Position numbers and translations under genes: made by a program. This document shows positions 28,007-39,103 of a DNA stretch of 43,017 bases, piece after piece. The notes beneath the pieces were generated by a model. That model had not been told where the DNA came from, made no database searches, and worked only from the letters and a program-made list of their open reading frames with translations. Where the stretch lies: NCBI RefSeq assembly GCF_001654985.1, contig NZ_LXEU01000009.1, positions 1-43,017 of the forward strand, in the 5' to 3' direction. Position 1 is the first letter of the stretch. Each line of letters starts with the position of its first letter. Source of the DNA: Kluyvera georgiana ATCC 51603. GTDB lineage: Bacteria; Pseudomonadota; Gammaproteobacteria; Enterobacterales; Enterobacteriaceae.

Positions 28007-29104
28007 ATGAAGATACTGAGCTGGATCGTTCTGCTGTGCGCCCTTGGCGGCCAGGTACAGGCTGCCTGTGACTGGCCGGCCTGGGAGCAGTTTAAAAAGG
28101 ATTACGTGAGCGCAGAAGGGCGCGTGATCGATCCCAGTGACTCTCGCAAAATCACTACCTCAGAGGGGCAAAGCTACGGATTGTTCTTTGCCCTCGCGGC
28201 CAACGATCGTCAGATGTTCGCCACTCTGTTTAACTGGACGCAGAACAATCTGGCGCAGGGCTCGCTGCGCGAGCATCTTCCGGCCTGGTTATGGGGTAAA
28301 AAGAGCGAAGACGCGTGGACGGTACTGGACAGTAATTCCGCCTCTGACTCCGATATCTGGATTGCCTGGGCCTTGCTGGAGGCCGGTCGACTGTGGAAAA
28401 ACGACGACTATACCGCTACCGGCAAAGCGATGCTGGCGAAGATTGCCGACGATGAAGTGGCGAACGTACCGGGCCTGGGGTTGATGCTCCTGCCGGGTCG
28501 CGTCGGTTTTGCCGAAGAGACGCGCTGGCGTTTTAACCCCAGCTATTTCCCTCCGCAGGTGGCGCAGTATTTCAGCCGCTTCGGCGCACCGTGGACCACG
28601 CTGCGCGATACCAACCTCAAACTGTTGCTCGACACTGCCCCGAAAGGCTTTTCGCCGGACTGGGTGAGCTACGAAAAAGCGAAGGGCTGGCAGCTAAAAG
28701 AAGCGAATACGGTCGGCGGTTATGATGCGATTCGCGTCTATTTGTGGGTGGGAATGATGAACGACGCAGACCCGCAAAAAGCGCATCTGCTTAAACGCTT
28801 TAACCCAATGGCGGCGCAGACCGCCCGGCAGGGCCTTCCCCCGGAGAAAGTGGCGATCGCCACGGGGAAAGTGACCGGTGATGGTCCGGTCGGTTTTTCG
28901 GCTGCACTGCTGCCGTTCTTACAAGATCGTGACCCTCAGGCCGTACAGCGCCAGCGTGTTACCGACCATTTTCCCGGCGCGGATGCTTATTATAGTTATG
29001 TTCTGACCCTCTTTGGTCAGGGCTGGGATCAACACCGTTTTCGCTTCAGCGCCCGCGGCGAATTACTACCTGACTGGGGCCAGGAATGCGCAAGTTCACA
29101 CTAA
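28007..29104 (+). CDS. bcsZ: Periplasmic endo-1,4-beta-glucanase BcsZ (GH8)
   Basis: BcsZ is a secreted family 8 glycoside hydrolase that trims cellulose during export. The 365 residues (E. coli 368) begin with a signal peptide cleaved after about residue 19 (GGQVQA then [10 protein letters not shown]). The catalytic acid is Glu53 in [10 protein letters not shown], and the catalytic Asp is Asp240 in [12 protein letters not shown]. The GH8 region [24 protein letters not shown] is intact, so the enzyme looks active. It lies six bases after bcsB, and its last 19 bases overlap the start of bcsC. Confidence 0.96.
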   Translation: MKILSWIVLLCALGGQVQAACDWPAWEQFKKDYVSAEGRVIDPSDSRKITTSEGQSYGLFFALAANDRQMFATLFNWTQNNLAQGSLREHLPAWLWGKKSEDAWTVLDSNSASDSDIWIAWALLEAGRLWKNDDYTATGKAMLAKIADDEVANVPGLGLMLLPGRVGFAEETRWRFNPSYFPPQVAQYFSRFGAPWTTLRDTNLKLLLDTAPKGFSPDWVSYEKAKGWQLKEANTVGGYDAIRVYLWVGMMNDADPQKAHLLKRFNPMAAQTARQGLPPEKVAIATGKVTGDGPVGFSAALLPFLQDRDPQAVQRQRVTDHFPGADAYYSYVLTLFGQGWDQHRFRFSARGELLPDWGQECASSH

Positions 29105-32100
29105 GTTTACTCCCCCTCTCTCTGGGGCTGTCGTTGGTACAGCCGGTCTTCGCGGACACCTCGGCGGAAGAGCAGTTGCTCAACCAGGTGCGTCTTGGCG
29201 AAGCCAGCAAACGTGAGGATCTGGTGCAGCAGTCGCTGTATCGATTGGAGCTGATTAATCCCAACAACCCGAAGGTGCTGGCGGCTCGCCTGCGCTACAT
29301 GCTGCGTCAGGGGGATACCGCGGGTGCGCAGCAGCAGCTGAAAAAACTGGCGCAGGTCGCGCCGAATTCCGCGGAGTACAACGCTTCGCGCGCGGAAATT
29401 GGCCTGAATACCGATGCCGGGCGTCAGGCGCTACAGCAGGCGCGCCTGCTCGCCACCACCGGTCACGTGCCGGAAGCGCTGGCGGAATATGAAAAAGCGT
29501 TTAACGGCCCGCCGCCAGATGGCGACTATGCCGTCGAGTACTGGACGGCGGTGGCGAAACTGCCCGCCCGCCACAACGAAGCGCTCAAACAACTGCAATC
29601 GCTGAACCAGAAAAACCCCGGCAACGTTGGCCTGCAAATGACGCTGGCGAATACGCTCCTGGCCGACAACCAGCGCGATGCGGCATTTGCGGTACTCGAG
29701 CAGATGGCGAAATCGGCGGGCGGTCGCGGACCGGCAGCCGACCTCTGGTTTAAGGCCATTAAAAACCAGCCAGCCAGTCCCTCCAGCGTGCAGGCGCTAC
29801 AGCGTTATCTGTTAATTTTCACCAGCGGTGAATCGGCGGACAGCGCGCGTGCGCTGCTGGCCGAGCAGCAAAAACAGCTGGCGGATCCGGTGTTCCTTGC
29901 GAAGGCGAAAGAGGCCGAAGCTGAGGCGAATAAACCGCAGACCTGGGAACTGTACTGGCCGCTGATCCGCAAAGGCGACGCGGCGCTGAAAGCCAATAAT
30001 CTGGCGCAGGCGGAGAGCTTCTACCAGCAGGCGCGTAAGCTGGATGCCACCGACAGCTATGCGGTACAAGGTCTGGGCGACGTGGCGATAGCGCGTAAAG
30101 ATAGCGCCGCCGCCGCGCGCTACTACCAACAGGCGCTGCGCCTTGACCGTGGCAACAGCGGCGCGGTGCGCGGGCTGGCCAATATCTATCGCGCCGAGTC
30201 GCCGGAAAAAGCGACCGCTTTTATTAACAGCCTCTCGGCCAGCCAACGCCGCAGTATTGATGATATTGAACGTAGCCTGACCAACGATCGGCTTTCACAG
30301 CAGGCGGAAGCCCTGGAAAACCGCGGTGAGTGGGCGCAGGCAGCGGCGCTTCAGCGCCAGCGTCTGGCGCTGTCGCCGGACGATGTGTGGATCACCTATC
30401 GCCTTTCCCGCGACCTGGTGAGCGCGGGGCAGCGCGGCGAAGCCGACCGTCTGATGCTCAACCTGGCGCATAAGAAACCGACCGACGCCGAGCAGGTGTA
30501 CGCCTACGGGCTGTATCTCTCCGGTAACGGTCAGGACCAGGCGGCGCTGACGCATCTGGCCGCACTGCCGTCATCGCAGTGGACTGACAACATTCGCGAG
30601 CTGGACCAGCGTCTGCGTAGCGACCAGCTGATCGCCCAGGCAAACCGTCTGCGCGACGCAGGACAAGAGCCGCAGGCCATTGCATTGCTGAAACAGCAGC
30701 CGGAGTCTGCGCGTATTCATTCAACGCTTGCCGATTGGGCGCAGCAGCGGGGTGATAGCGCCGCTGCGTTGGCCGAATACAACGCGGTGTTGGCGAAAGA
30801 CCCTCATGATGAGGATGCCCACCTGGGGCTCGCGGAGGTCTATGCTGCTGACGGCAACGCGTTGGCGGCGCGCCAGCAGTTGGCTGAACTGCCGACAGAG
30901 GGTGAACGTTCGCTCAGTACCCAGCGCCGTATTGCGTTGGTCAGCGCGCAGCTGGGCGAGACGGATACGGCTCAGAAGATGTTGACAGCTCTGGTGCCGC
31001 AAGCGAAAGCGCAGCCGCCGTCAATGGAAAGCGCGATGGTGCTGCGTGACGCGGCGCGTTATCAGGCGCAGGACGGTAACCCGCAGCAGGCGCTGGAAAC
31101 CTACAAAGATGCCATGGTGGCGGCGCAGATTACCCCGGCGCGGTCGCAGGATAATGGCACCTTTACCCGCCTGACGCGCAACGATGAAAAAGATGATTGG
31201 CTCAAGCGCGGCGTGCGCAGCGATGCCGCCGACCTCTATCGTCAGCAAGATTTGAACGTCACGCTGGAGCATGATTTCTGGGGCTCGAACGGTACGGGTG
31301 GCTATTCGGATCTGAAAGCGCACACCACCATGCTGCAGGTGGATGCGCCGCTCGCCGATGGGCGGATGTTCTTCCGTTCCGATCTGGTCAATATGGATGT
31401 CGGGAGTTTCTCCACCGACAAAAATGGCTACCATAAAGAGCAGTGGGGAACCTGTGATTTAGCCCGTTGTCATGGCTCGGCGAATCAGAGCGATAGCGGT
31501 GCTAGCGTGGCCGTGGGCTGGAAGAACGATACCTGGAACGCCGATATCGGTACCACGCCGATTGGCTTTAACGTTGTTGATGTGGTCGGTAGCCTGAGCT
31601 ACAGCAACGACCTCGGCCCGTTGGGCTACACGCTCAACGCACACCGTCGGCCTATTTCCAGCTCGCTGCTGGCGTTCGGCGGACAGAAAGACAACAGCAG
31701 CGGCGCACATCCCGGTACGACCTGGGGCGGTGTACGCGCCAACGGCGGTGGCCTGAGCCTGAGTTACGACAAAGGTGAAGCCAACGGCGTATGGGCCTCG
31801 TTGAGCGGCGATCAGCTGACCGGCAAAAACGTCGCTGATAACTGGCGCGTGCGTTGGATGACCGGCTACTACTACAAGGTCATCAACGAGAACAACCGCC
31901 GGGTGACCGTCGGGCTGAACAACATGATCTGGCATTACCAGAAGGATTTGAGCGGCTATACGCTAGGTCAGGGCGGCTATTACAGCCCGCAGGAGTACGT
32001 TTCCTTCGCCGTGCCGGTGAACTGGCGTCAACGCACGGAAAACTGGTCGTGGGAGCTGGGGGGCTCTGTCTCCTGGTCGCATTCGCGTACGAAAACCGAG

Positions 32101-32382
32101 CCACGTTACCCGCTGATGAACCTGATTCCGTCGCAATGGAAACAGGACGCGAGCGAGGATAGCAACGGCGGCGGTAGCAGCCAGGGCTTCGGCTACACCG
32201 CGCGAGCCATCGTCGAACGCCGGGTCACATCCAACTGGTTTATCGGTGCTGGCGTTGATATTCAGCAGGCGAAAGATTACACCCCAAGCCACGCGCTGTT
32301 GTACCTGCGTTATTCCGCCGCCGGGTGGCAGGGCGACCTCGACATGCCGCCGCAGCCGCTGGTGCCGTACGCCGACTGGTAA
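29086..32382 (+). CDS. bcsC: Cellulose export protein BcsC (TPR scaffold plus outer-membrane barrel), shortened TPR arm
   Basis: BcsC passes cellulose through the periplasm and the outer membrane. A signal peptide (1-23, ending PVFA) is followed by many TPR repeats to about residue 690. A C-terminal beta-barrel begins near [32 protein letters not shown] and ends in PYADW. At 1098 residues it is about 60 shorter than E. coli K-12 BcsC (1157). The missing part maps near residue 273: the K-12 protein has about 75 residues between [10 protein letters not shown] and the [13 protein letters not shown] helix, whereas this one has a short charged linker ([20 protein letters not shown]). That amounts to loss of nearly two TPR units without a frame change. 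The barrel is complete, so export is probably retained. Its start lies inside the bcsZ end, so it is coupled. Confidence 0.94.
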   Translation: MRKFTLSLLPLSLGLSLVQPVFADTSAEEQLLNQVRLGEASKREDLVQQSLYRLELINPNNPKVLAARLRYMLRQGDTAGAQQQLKKLAQVAPNSAEYNASRAEIGLNTDAGRQALQQARLLATTGHVPEALAEYEKAFNGPPPDGDYAVEYWTAVAKLPARHNEALKQLQSLNQKNPGNVGLQMTLANTLLADNQRDAAFAVLEQMAKSAGGRGPAADLWFKAIKNQPASPSSVQALQRYLLIFTSGESADSARALLAEQQKQLADPVFLAKAKEAEAEANKPQTWELYWPLIRKGDAALKANNLAQAESFYQQARKLDATDSYAVQGLGDVAIARKDSAAAARYYQQALRLDRGNSGAVRGLANIYRAESPEKATAFINSLSASQRRSIDDIERSLTNDRLSQQAEALENRGEWAQAAALQRQRLALSPDDVWITYRLSRDLVSAGQRGEADRLMLNLAHKKPTDAEQVYAYGLYLSGNGQDQAALTHLAALPSSQWTDNIRELDQRLRSDQLIAQANRLRDAGQEPQAIALLKQQPESARIHSTLADWAQQRGDSAAALAEYNAVLAKDPHDEDAHLGLAEVYAADGNALAARQQLAELPTEGERSLSTQRRIALVSAQLGETDTAQKMLTALVPQAKAQPPSMESAMVLRDAARYQAQDGNPQQALETYKDAMVAAQITPARSQDNGTFTRLTRNDEKDDWLKRGVRSDAADLYRQQDLNVTLEHDFWGSNGTGGYSDLKAHTTMLQVDAPLADGRMFFRSDLVNMDVGSFSTDKNGYHKEQWGTCDLARCHGSANQSDSGASVAVGWKNDTWNADIGTTPIGFNVVDVVGSLSYSNDLGPLGYTLNAHRRPISSSLLAFGGQKDNSSGAHPGTTWGGVRANGGGLSLSYDKGEANGVWASLSGDQLTGKNVADNWRVRWMTGYYYKVINENNRRVTVGLNNMIWHYQKDLSGYTLGQGGYYSPQEYVSFAVPVNWRQRTENWSWELGGSVSWSHSRTKTEPRYPLMNLIPSQWKQDASEDSNGGGSSQGFGYTARAIVERRVTSNWFIGAGVDIQQAKDYTPSHALLYLRYSAAGWQGDLDMPPQPLVPYADW

Positions 32383-32414
32383 CTTCATCTATCCTGTTAT
32401 AGGTATTCGTCTTA

Positions 32415-32441
32415 TATAACCCGGCTTGATGCCGGGTTATA
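32415..32441 (+). terminator. Hairpin ending the bcsRQABZC transcript
   Basis: A perfect 11-bp stem (TATAACCCGGC with its complement) and a TTGAT loop lie 32 bases after the bcsC stop. Only ATT follows, so the U tract is poor, but position and stem strength fit a terminator or mRNA 3' stabiliser before pdeK. Confidence 0.6.
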
Positions 32442-32530
32442 ATTATCGCGCCAGAGTCCGTTTTGACTTTGTCGCCAGCCTCGTTATTCTCAATGCCTGA
32501 GCAATACGTTCGTATCTGTGGAGAGCTCTT

Positions 32531-34546
32531 TTGCGCGTCAGCCGTTCACTTACTATAAAACAAATGGCAATGGTTGCTGTTGTTACCATGTTGTTTTTGT
32601 TCATCTTTTGCTTTATTTTGCTGTTCCATTTCGTGCAGCAGGATCGCTATAACACGGCTGCACAATTAGAGAGTATCGCGCGCTCTGTACGTCAACCCCT
32701 TTCTGCCGCCATCCTCAAAGCGGATATCCCGGAAGCGGAGTCCATTCTTGGACGTATTCAGCCATCGGGCATTGTTAGCCGTGCAGATGTGGTGCTGCCA
32801 AATCAGTTTCAGGCGCTGCGCATGAGCTTTATCCCGGAACGCCCCGTTCCGGTGAACATCACCCGTATTTTCGAGCTGCCGGTGCAGATATCGCTGCCGC
32901 TCTATTCGCTTGAACGTCCGGCAAACCCGCAGCCGTTGGCCTATCTGGTGCTTCAGGCCGACTCCTGGCGCATGTATAAGTTCGTGATGAGCGCGCTGGC
33001 AACGATAGTGACCGCTTACTTTCTTTTGGTGCTGATACTGACCGTTGCCCTCACGTGGTGTATTAACCGGCTGATTGTCAGGCCGCTGCGCAGCATCGCC
33101 TATGAGATTCACGATCTACCGGGTGCAGACCGCATCGGGCATCAGCTGGCGCTGCCGCGCCTGCACCACGATGATGAAATCGGCACGCTGGTTCGCAGCT
33201 ATAACCGTAACCAGCAGGCCTTATTACGCCAGTACGATGAACTCAGCAGTCAATCAACGCGTTTCCCGGTTTCTGACCTGCCAAACAAAGCGTTCTTGCT
33301 AGGGTTGCTGGAGCAAAGTCTGGCGCGCAAAACGCCGGTAGCGCTGTTGGCGATTGCCTGCGAAACCCTGCAGGACACCGCAGGGGTGCTGAAAGAGGCG
33401 CAGCGTGAAATGCTGCTGCTGACGTTAGCCGAGAAAATTAAGCAGGTGATCTCGCCGCGTATGGTACTGGCGCAGGTCAGCGGCTATGACTTCGCTATTC
33501 TGGCTTACGGTGTCAAAGAACCGTGGCACGCCATTACATTAAGTCAGCAAGTACTTACTATTATGAATGAGCGTTTACCGTTGCAGGGCATCCAACTGCG
33601 CCCGAGCGCCAGCATCGGCATCGCCATGTCCAACGAAGAGCTGACGGCGGAGCAGCTCTACCGACGTTCACTCTCTGCTGCCTTTACCGCACGTCGTAAG
33701 GGCAAAAACCAGATTGAGTTCTTCGACCCTGAGCAGATGATCAAGGCGCAGAAACGGCTGACTGAAGAGAGCGATATTCTGACGGCGCTCGATACGCAAC
33801 AGTTTTCCATCTGGCTTCAGCCGCAGGTGGATACCGCCACCGGTAAGGTGTGTAGCGCCGAGGTGCTGCTACGCCAGCGCCAGCCGGACGGTAGCTGGGC
33901 GTTACCTAACGATTTGATCGACAGTATCGAGTCCTGTGGCCTGATGGTCACCGTCGGCCATTGGGTGCTGGAAGAAGCCTGCCGTCAGCTGGCGGTGTGG
34001 CAGTCGCGCGGCATTATGCTGCCGCTGTCGGTAAATATCTCTGCGTTGCAGCTGCTACACCACGATATGGTCTCCGACATGCTGGAACTGCTTAACCGCT
34101 ACCGCATTGCGCCCGGCACGCTGGTGCTGGAAGTGACCGAAAGCCGCCGTATCGACGACCCGAAAGCTGCCGTGGCGATCCTGCGTCCGCTGCGGAACGC
34201 CGGGGTGCGTATCGCGCTGGATGACTTCGGCATGGGCTATGCCGGGCTGCGCCAGTTGCAACATATGAAGTCCGTACCGGTCGACATCCTGAAGATTGAT
34301 AAAATCTTTATCGACACCTTGCCAGAAGACGCCAGCATGGTATCGGCCATTATTCAGCTTGGGCGCAGTCTCAATCTGAAGGTCGTGGCTGAAGGCGTTG
34401 AAAATCAACAACAATATGAATGGCTACGCGCGTCGAACGTCGATGTGTTGCAGGGTTTTCTCTTCGCCCGTGCGGTGCCATCGGAGGTGTTCGAGCAGGA
34501 TTATCTCGGCCAGGAGAAATCGCTGCTACCGAGTGACAGAACATAG
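32531..34546 (+). CDS. pdeK: c-di-GMP phosphodiesterase PdeK (HmsP-like, degenerate GGDEF plus EAL)
   Basis: This 671-residue inner-membrane protein is E. coli YhjK/PdeK-like. The start is TTG (32531), with GGAG eight bases upstream; the next Met is 11 residues in and would shorten the first helix. Two helices (about 12-36 and 160-182) frame a periplasmic sensor, followed by a HAMP-like linker. The GGDEF domain is degenerate, with SGYDF in place of GGDEF, so no cyclase activity is expected. The EAL domain looks catalytic: EVLLR (444-448), [24 protein letters not shown] (564-570), KIDK and EGVE (621-624). Its place next to the cellulose operon suggests local lowering of the signal sensed by BcsA and BcsE. 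Confidence 0.92.
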   Translation: MRVSRSLTIKQMAMVAVVTMLFLFIFCFILLFHFVQQDRYNTAAQLESIARSVRQPLSAAILKADIPEAESILGRIQPSGIVSRADVVLPNQFQALRMSFIPERPVPVNITRIFELPVQISLPLYSLERPANPQPLAYLVLQADSWRMYKFVMSALATIVTAYFLLVLILTVALTWCINRLIVRPLRSIAYEIHDLPGADRIGHQLALPRLHHDDEIGTLVRSYNRNQQALLRQYDELSSQSTRFPVSDLPNKAFLLGLLEQSLARKTPVALLAIACETLQDTAGVLKEAQREMLLLTLAEKIKQVISPRMVLAQVSGYDFAILAYGVKEPWHAITLSQQVLTIMNERLPLQGIQLRPSASIGIAMSNEELTAEQLYRRSLSAAFTARRKGKNQIEFFDPEQMIKAQKRLTEESDILTALDTQQFSIWLQPQVDTATGKVCSAEVLLRQRQPDGSWALPNDLIDSIESCGLMVTVGHWVLEEACRQLAVWQSRGIMLPLSVNISALQLLHHDMVSDMLELLNRYRIAPGTLVLEVTESRRIDDPKAAVAILRPLRNAGVRIALDDFGMGYAGLRQLQHMKSVPVDILKIDKIFIDTLPEDASMVSAIIQLGRSLNLKVVAEGVENQQQYEWLRASNVDVLQGFLFARAVPSEVFEQDYLGQEKSLLPSDRT

Positions 34547-34682
34547 CGATTGTGCGTGTCAGCTCAAAGATTTAACAATTAAATATCAAATCAACGTACA
34601 AATATTTCGATTATGTTTCTTGGATGTTATTTTGTGCTCACAGGTGAAAATAAACCCTACTTTTCCTGTGGCTATAGCTTAA

Positions 34683-35978
<1,296 letters not shown>

Positions 35979-35992
35979 TCCTCCCACTTACG

Positions 35993-36018
35993 CCCGTACT
36001 CCCTTGCTGGAGTGCGGG
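35993..36018 (+). terminator. Hairpin after dctA
   Basis: A 10-bp stem (CCCGTACTCC paired with GGAGTGCGGG, one wobble) lies 14 bases after the dctA stop. No U tract follows, so the call as terminator is moderate. Confidence 0.5.
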
Positions 36019-36206
36019 CTCCTGCGCATAATTAGGCGGCGTCATGAATGGGCTATGCTAGCCTATGGCTGTCGTGCATTTTATTTTTCCGAGCCATGTG
36101 ACGTTTTTGCGATCGTGTGGTCTAACTGACGTATTTACTTCATTATTTTAGGCGATCGCCCGATGGCGGTTGTCTTTGTAACCAGGAACGTTCATCAGGG
36201 GTTCAC

Positions 36207-37694
36207 ATGCAGGGCACAACAATTCGACTTTTAGCCGGTGGTTTGCTGATGATGGCAGCGGCCAGCTATGTGCAGGCAGAAGCGCTCCAGCCGGACCCGG
36301 CCTGGCAACAAGGTACGCTGTCTAATGGCTTCCAGTGGCAGGTACTTGCCACGCCGCAGCGCCCGAGTGACCGTGTAGAAATCCGGCTCTCTATTGATAT
36401 TGGTTCGCTGAATGAAAGCGCTCAGCAGACCGGCTTCAGCCACCTTATTCCTCGTATCGCGCTGACCCAAAGCGGCAGTCTGCCAACCATGCAGGCGCGC
36501 TCGATGTGGCAGCAGGGTATTGACCCAAAGCGCCCGCAGCCTCCCGCGGTCGTCTCGTATGATTACACCCGTTTTAACCTGAGTCTGCCGAACAACCGTA
36601 GCGATCTGCAAAAAGAGGCGCTGAACTGGCTGGCCAGCTCGTTGGGCAAACCGAACATCACCCAGGAAAGCGTCAATTACGCGCTAGGCGTGCAGGATAT
36701 GGTCGCGACCTGGCCGCAGGATACCAAAGAAGGCTGGTGGCGCTATCGTCTTAAGGGGTCGACGATGCTGGGCCACGACCCGGCGGAACCGCTGAAAATG
36801 CCGGTAGACGCTAAACAGGTCGCCGAGTTCTATCAGAAATGGTACACCCCGGACGCGATGACGCTGATTGTGGTAGGCAACGTCGACAGTCGTGCAACGA
36901 TTGAACAGATTAGTAAAGCGTTTGGCGAACTGAAGGGCAAACGTGAGATGCCGGCAGCGCTGCCGACGCTGTCGCCGCTGCGCCCGGAGGCGGTCAGCAT
37001 TATGACCAACGCGGTCCGTCAGGATCGTTTATCCATCATGTGGGACGCGCCGTGGACGCCTATCCGTGAGTCGGCAGCGCTGCTGCGCTACTGGCGCGCC
37101 GATCTCTCCCGCGAGGCGCTGTTCTGGCATGTTCAGCAGAAGCTGAGCCGAACCAACACCAAAGATATCGGGCTGGGCTTCGACTGCCGGGTACTGTACC
37201 TGCGTGCGCAGTGCGGCATCAATCTTGATTCGCCGGGTGAAAAGCTGGAGAGCAATCTGGGGCTGGTGGCGCGAGAGTTGGCTAACGTTCGTGATAATGG
37301 GCTACCGCAGGATGAGTTCGATGCGCTGGTCGCGCAGAAAAAGCTGGAGCTGCAAAAGCTGTTTGCGACCTACGCGCGCATGGATACCGACGTGCTGATT
37401 AGCCAGCGTATGCGTTCGCTGCAAAATCAGGTGGTGGATATTGCGCCAGAGCAGTACCAGAAATTACGTCAGAGCTTCCTCGATTCGCTGACGGTGGAAA
37501 TGCTGAATCAGGATCTGCGCCAGCAGCTGTCGCAGGATATGGCGCTGATTTTACAGCAGCCAACCGGCGAGCCCGAGTTCAACATGAAGGATCTCCAGGA
37601 TACATGGAGTAAGATCATGTTGGCGTCGAAGCCAGAAGCAGCGGCAGTGGATGACAGTCATCAGGATGTGACGGATATTCCACCGGCGCAGTGA
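36207..37694 (+). CDS. yhjJ: M16-family peptidase-like periplasmic protein YhjJ (inactive zinc site)
   Basis: The 495-residue protein has a signal peptide (1-24, ending SYVQA) and an insulinase/pitrilysin M16 fold: WQQGTLSNGFQWQVLATPQRPSDRVEIRLSIDIGSLNES, the usual first strand pair, and a later KQVAEFYQKWYTPDAMTLIVVGNVD segment. The zinc-binding HxxEH motif is missing; the equivalent helix reads QTGFSHLIPRIAL, with a single His and no Glu-His pair. It is therefore predicted to be catalytically dead, as noted for E. coli YhjJ (498 residues). Its role is unknown; it may be a chaperone-like or binding protein. It is a monocistronic gene between dctA and the kdgK end. Confidence 0.9.
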   Translation: MQGTTIRLLAGGLLMMAAASYVQAEALQPDPAWQQGTLSNGFQWQVLATPQRPSDRVEIRLSIDIGSLNESAQQTGFSHLIPRIALTQSGSLPTMQARSMWQQGIDPKRPQPPAVVSYDYTRFNLSLPNNRSDLQKEALNWLASSLGKPNITQESVNYALGVQDMVATWPQDTKEGWWRYRLKGSTMLGHDPAEPLKMPVDAKQVAEFYQKWYTPDAMTLIVVGNVDSRATIEQISKAFGELKGKREMPAALPTLSPLRPEAVSIMTNAVRQDRLSIMWDAPWTPIRESAALLRYWRADLSREALFWHVQQKLSRTNTKDIGLGFDCRVLYLRAQCGINLDSPGEKLESNLGLVARELANVRDNGLPQDEFDALVAQKKLELQKLFATYARMDTDVLISQRMRSLQNQVVDIAPEQYQKLRQSFLDSLTVEMLNQDLRQQLSQDMALILQQPTGEPEFNMKDLQDTWSKIMLASKPEAAAVDDSHQDVTDIPPAQ

Positions 37695-37710
37695 TTTGCC
37701 CGGTGCGAGC

Positions 37711-37873
37711 CCCCTCACCCTAACCCTCTCCCCAATGGGGAGAGGGGACCGATCGTGCAAATGCTGATGCCCGCCTTTCTCCCTCGCCTCTTTGGGGAGA
37801 GTGGGCCGAGCGTGCAAATGTTGACGTCTGCCTTTCCCCCTCGCCCCTTTGGGGAGAGGGCCGGGGTGAGGGG
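37711..37873. repeat. 163-bp intergenic element with 23-bp inverted ends and internal 57-bp tandem repeat
   Basis: The ends (37711-37733 and 37851-37873) are inverted copies of each other with three mismatches in 23 bases; each combines CCCCTCACC with CTCTCCCC. Inside, a 57-base unit starting GTGCAAATG begins at 37755 and 37812, and fragments of the CTCTCCCC/GGGGAGAG hairpin recur at each junction. C-rich/G-rich intergenic repeats of this look are common in Enterobacter, Klebsiella and Pseudomonas genomes, from general knowledge. It lies between the stops of convergent yhjJ and kdgK. Confidence 0.85.
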
Positions 37874-37900
37874 AAAACTCCGCTCCCAGCCTCCAGACGA

Positions 37901-37934
37901 AAAAAAACCTCTCCCAACCGGAAGAGGTTTTTTT
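37901..37934. terminator. Bidirectional terminator between yhjJ and kdgK
   Basis: A 12-bp stem (AAAAAAACCTCT with its complement) encloses a 10-base loop. It ends in seven T on the plus strand and, by the A tract, in U-rich sequence on the minus strand. It is well placed to end kdgK, whose stop is 13 bases away, and any yhjJ transcript. Confidence 0.9.
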
Positions 37935-37946
37935 GTCTCTGCTGCC

Positions 37947-38876
37947 TTACGCCGGCATGGCCTCGCGCGGAATAATCGCCCCACGATGCTGAATCACGGT
38001 GCTCGCCGTCAGGTGGCCGCGTTTCGCCGCTGCCGCCGCATCGCCGCCGGTCAGGCGCACGGACAGGTAGCCCGCGCTGAAAGAGTCGCCAGCGGCGGTG
38101 GTATCAACCACTTTCTCTTTCGGCAGTTTAACCGCCGGCACGTCAACCAGTGCTTCACCTGCGATGGCTACCAGGCAGGAGTCTGCGCCGCGTTTCACCA
38201 CCACTTCGCTCACGCCAGCGGCCTGAGTACGGGCAATGACTTCTTCAACCGGCTTCTCGCCCCACAGCGCGTCTTCGTCGTCGAGGGTCAGGAAGGCGAT
38301 ATCGGTGCATTGCAGCATCTGCTGGTAAACCTGCTGCGTCTCTTCTTTGCTGGCCCACAGGCGCGGACGATAGTTGTTGTCAAAAATGACCTTACCGCCG
38401 TTCGCGCGACACTGCTTCAGCAGCGCCAGCAGTTTCTCGCGGCTGGCCGGGCTTAAAATCGCCAGGCTGATACCGCTCAGATAGAGGTAGTCAAAGCTCG
38501 CCAGCTGTTCGCAGATAGCGGCGGACTGCTCGCTCTCCAGCCAGAATTTAGCGGCGGCTTCGTTACGCCAGTAGTAGAAGGTACGCTCGCCGGTGTCATC
38601 GGTTTCGATGTAGTACAGGCCCGGCATACGGTCGCTCATGCGTTGAATCAGGTCGGTTTTGACATTCTCTGCCTGCCAGGCGTCCATCATCTGCTGGCTG
38701 AAGGTGTCGGTACCCAGCGCGGTCACGTAGTTGACGCTGAGTTCTGCAGGGGAGACCTGACGCGCGATATAGACGGACGTATTTAAGGTGTCGCCGCCAA
38801 AGCCGCGGTTAACTTGTGCGCCCTTCTCGGACAGTTCAATCATGCATTCGCCAATCACGGCAATTTTTTTGGACAT
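37947..38876 (-). CDS. kdgK: 2-dehydro-3-deoxygluconokinase KdgK
   Basis: KdgK phosphorylates KDG to KDPG for the Entner-Doudoroff aldolase in hexuronate breakdown. The ATG at 38876 gives 309 residues, the E. coli length; in-frame TTG and ATG codons at 38885 and 38882 are possible alternatives nearer the AGG at 38887. PfkB signatures are present: GFGGDTLNTSVYIARQ (26-41), and VDTTAAGDSFSAGYL (257-271) with the catalytic base Asp264 and its anion hole. LDDEDALWGEKPVEEVIARTQAAG is also family-like. It is a single gene, convergent with yhjJ and divergent from pdeH. Confidence 0.97.
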   Translation of the reverse strand: MSKKIAVIGECMIELSEKGAQVNRGFGGDTLNTSVYIARQVSPAELSVNYVTALGTDTFSQQMMDAWQAENVKTDLIQRMSDRMPGLYYIETDDTGERTFYYWRNEAAAKFWLESEQSAAICEQLASFDYLYLSGISLAILSPASREKLLALLKQCRANGGKVIFDNNYRPRLWASKEETQQVYQQMLQCTDIAFLTLDDEDALWGEKPVEEVIARTQAAGVSEVVVKRGADSCLVAIAGEALVDVPAVKLPKEKVVDTTAAGDSFSAGYLSVRLTGGDAAAAAKRGHLTASTVIQHRGAIIPREAMPA

Positions 38877-38940
38877 AGTCATCAACCTGATTCGGTAAAT
38901 TTTTCGTAGTGTGCGCTGTGGCTAATCGATGGTCAACTAT

Positions 38941-38961
38941 ATTAAAACAACGTTCCATTAT
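38941..38961 (-). promoter_or_regulatory. Possible KdgR operator upstream of kdgK
   Basis: AAAACAACGTTCCATTA, with A/T-rich flanks, resembles the KdgR box (AAACANNGTTTCATT core). It lies about 65 bases upstream of the kdgK start. KdgR represses kdgK and other hexuronate genes in enterobacteria. One central position departs from the core (C for T), so this is a moderate call. Confidence 0.5.
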
Positions 38962-39032
38962 TTTTTTTGAGCTAGCGCGTGTTACGACGTATTTGTCGTC
39001 AATACGGAAAAATAAAATGCCCACGTTGGACA

Positions 39033-39059
39033 TAAAGTTCTCAATGGCTACGCCGATAA
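39033..39059 (+). promoter_or_regulatory. Sigma-28 (FliA) promoter of pdeH
   Basis: TAAAGTTC (39033-39040) and GCCGATAA (39052-39059) are separated by exactly 11 bases. This matches the FliA consensus TAAAGTTT-N11-GCCGATAA at 15 of 16 positions. Transcription would start about 35-40 bases before the pdeH start, making pdeH a late flagellar-class gene, as in E. coli. Confidence 0.95.
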
Positions 39060-39103
39060 CCTTAACACCAGACCCTCAGACCCTCTATTCACAGGAAGCT
39101 TAA

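Noticed and set aside
37715-37984. Small open frames across the yhjJ-kdgK gap
   Set aside because: They translate the tandem repeat and terminator (GPLSPKRRG-type repeats); they are artefacts of the repetitive DNA.
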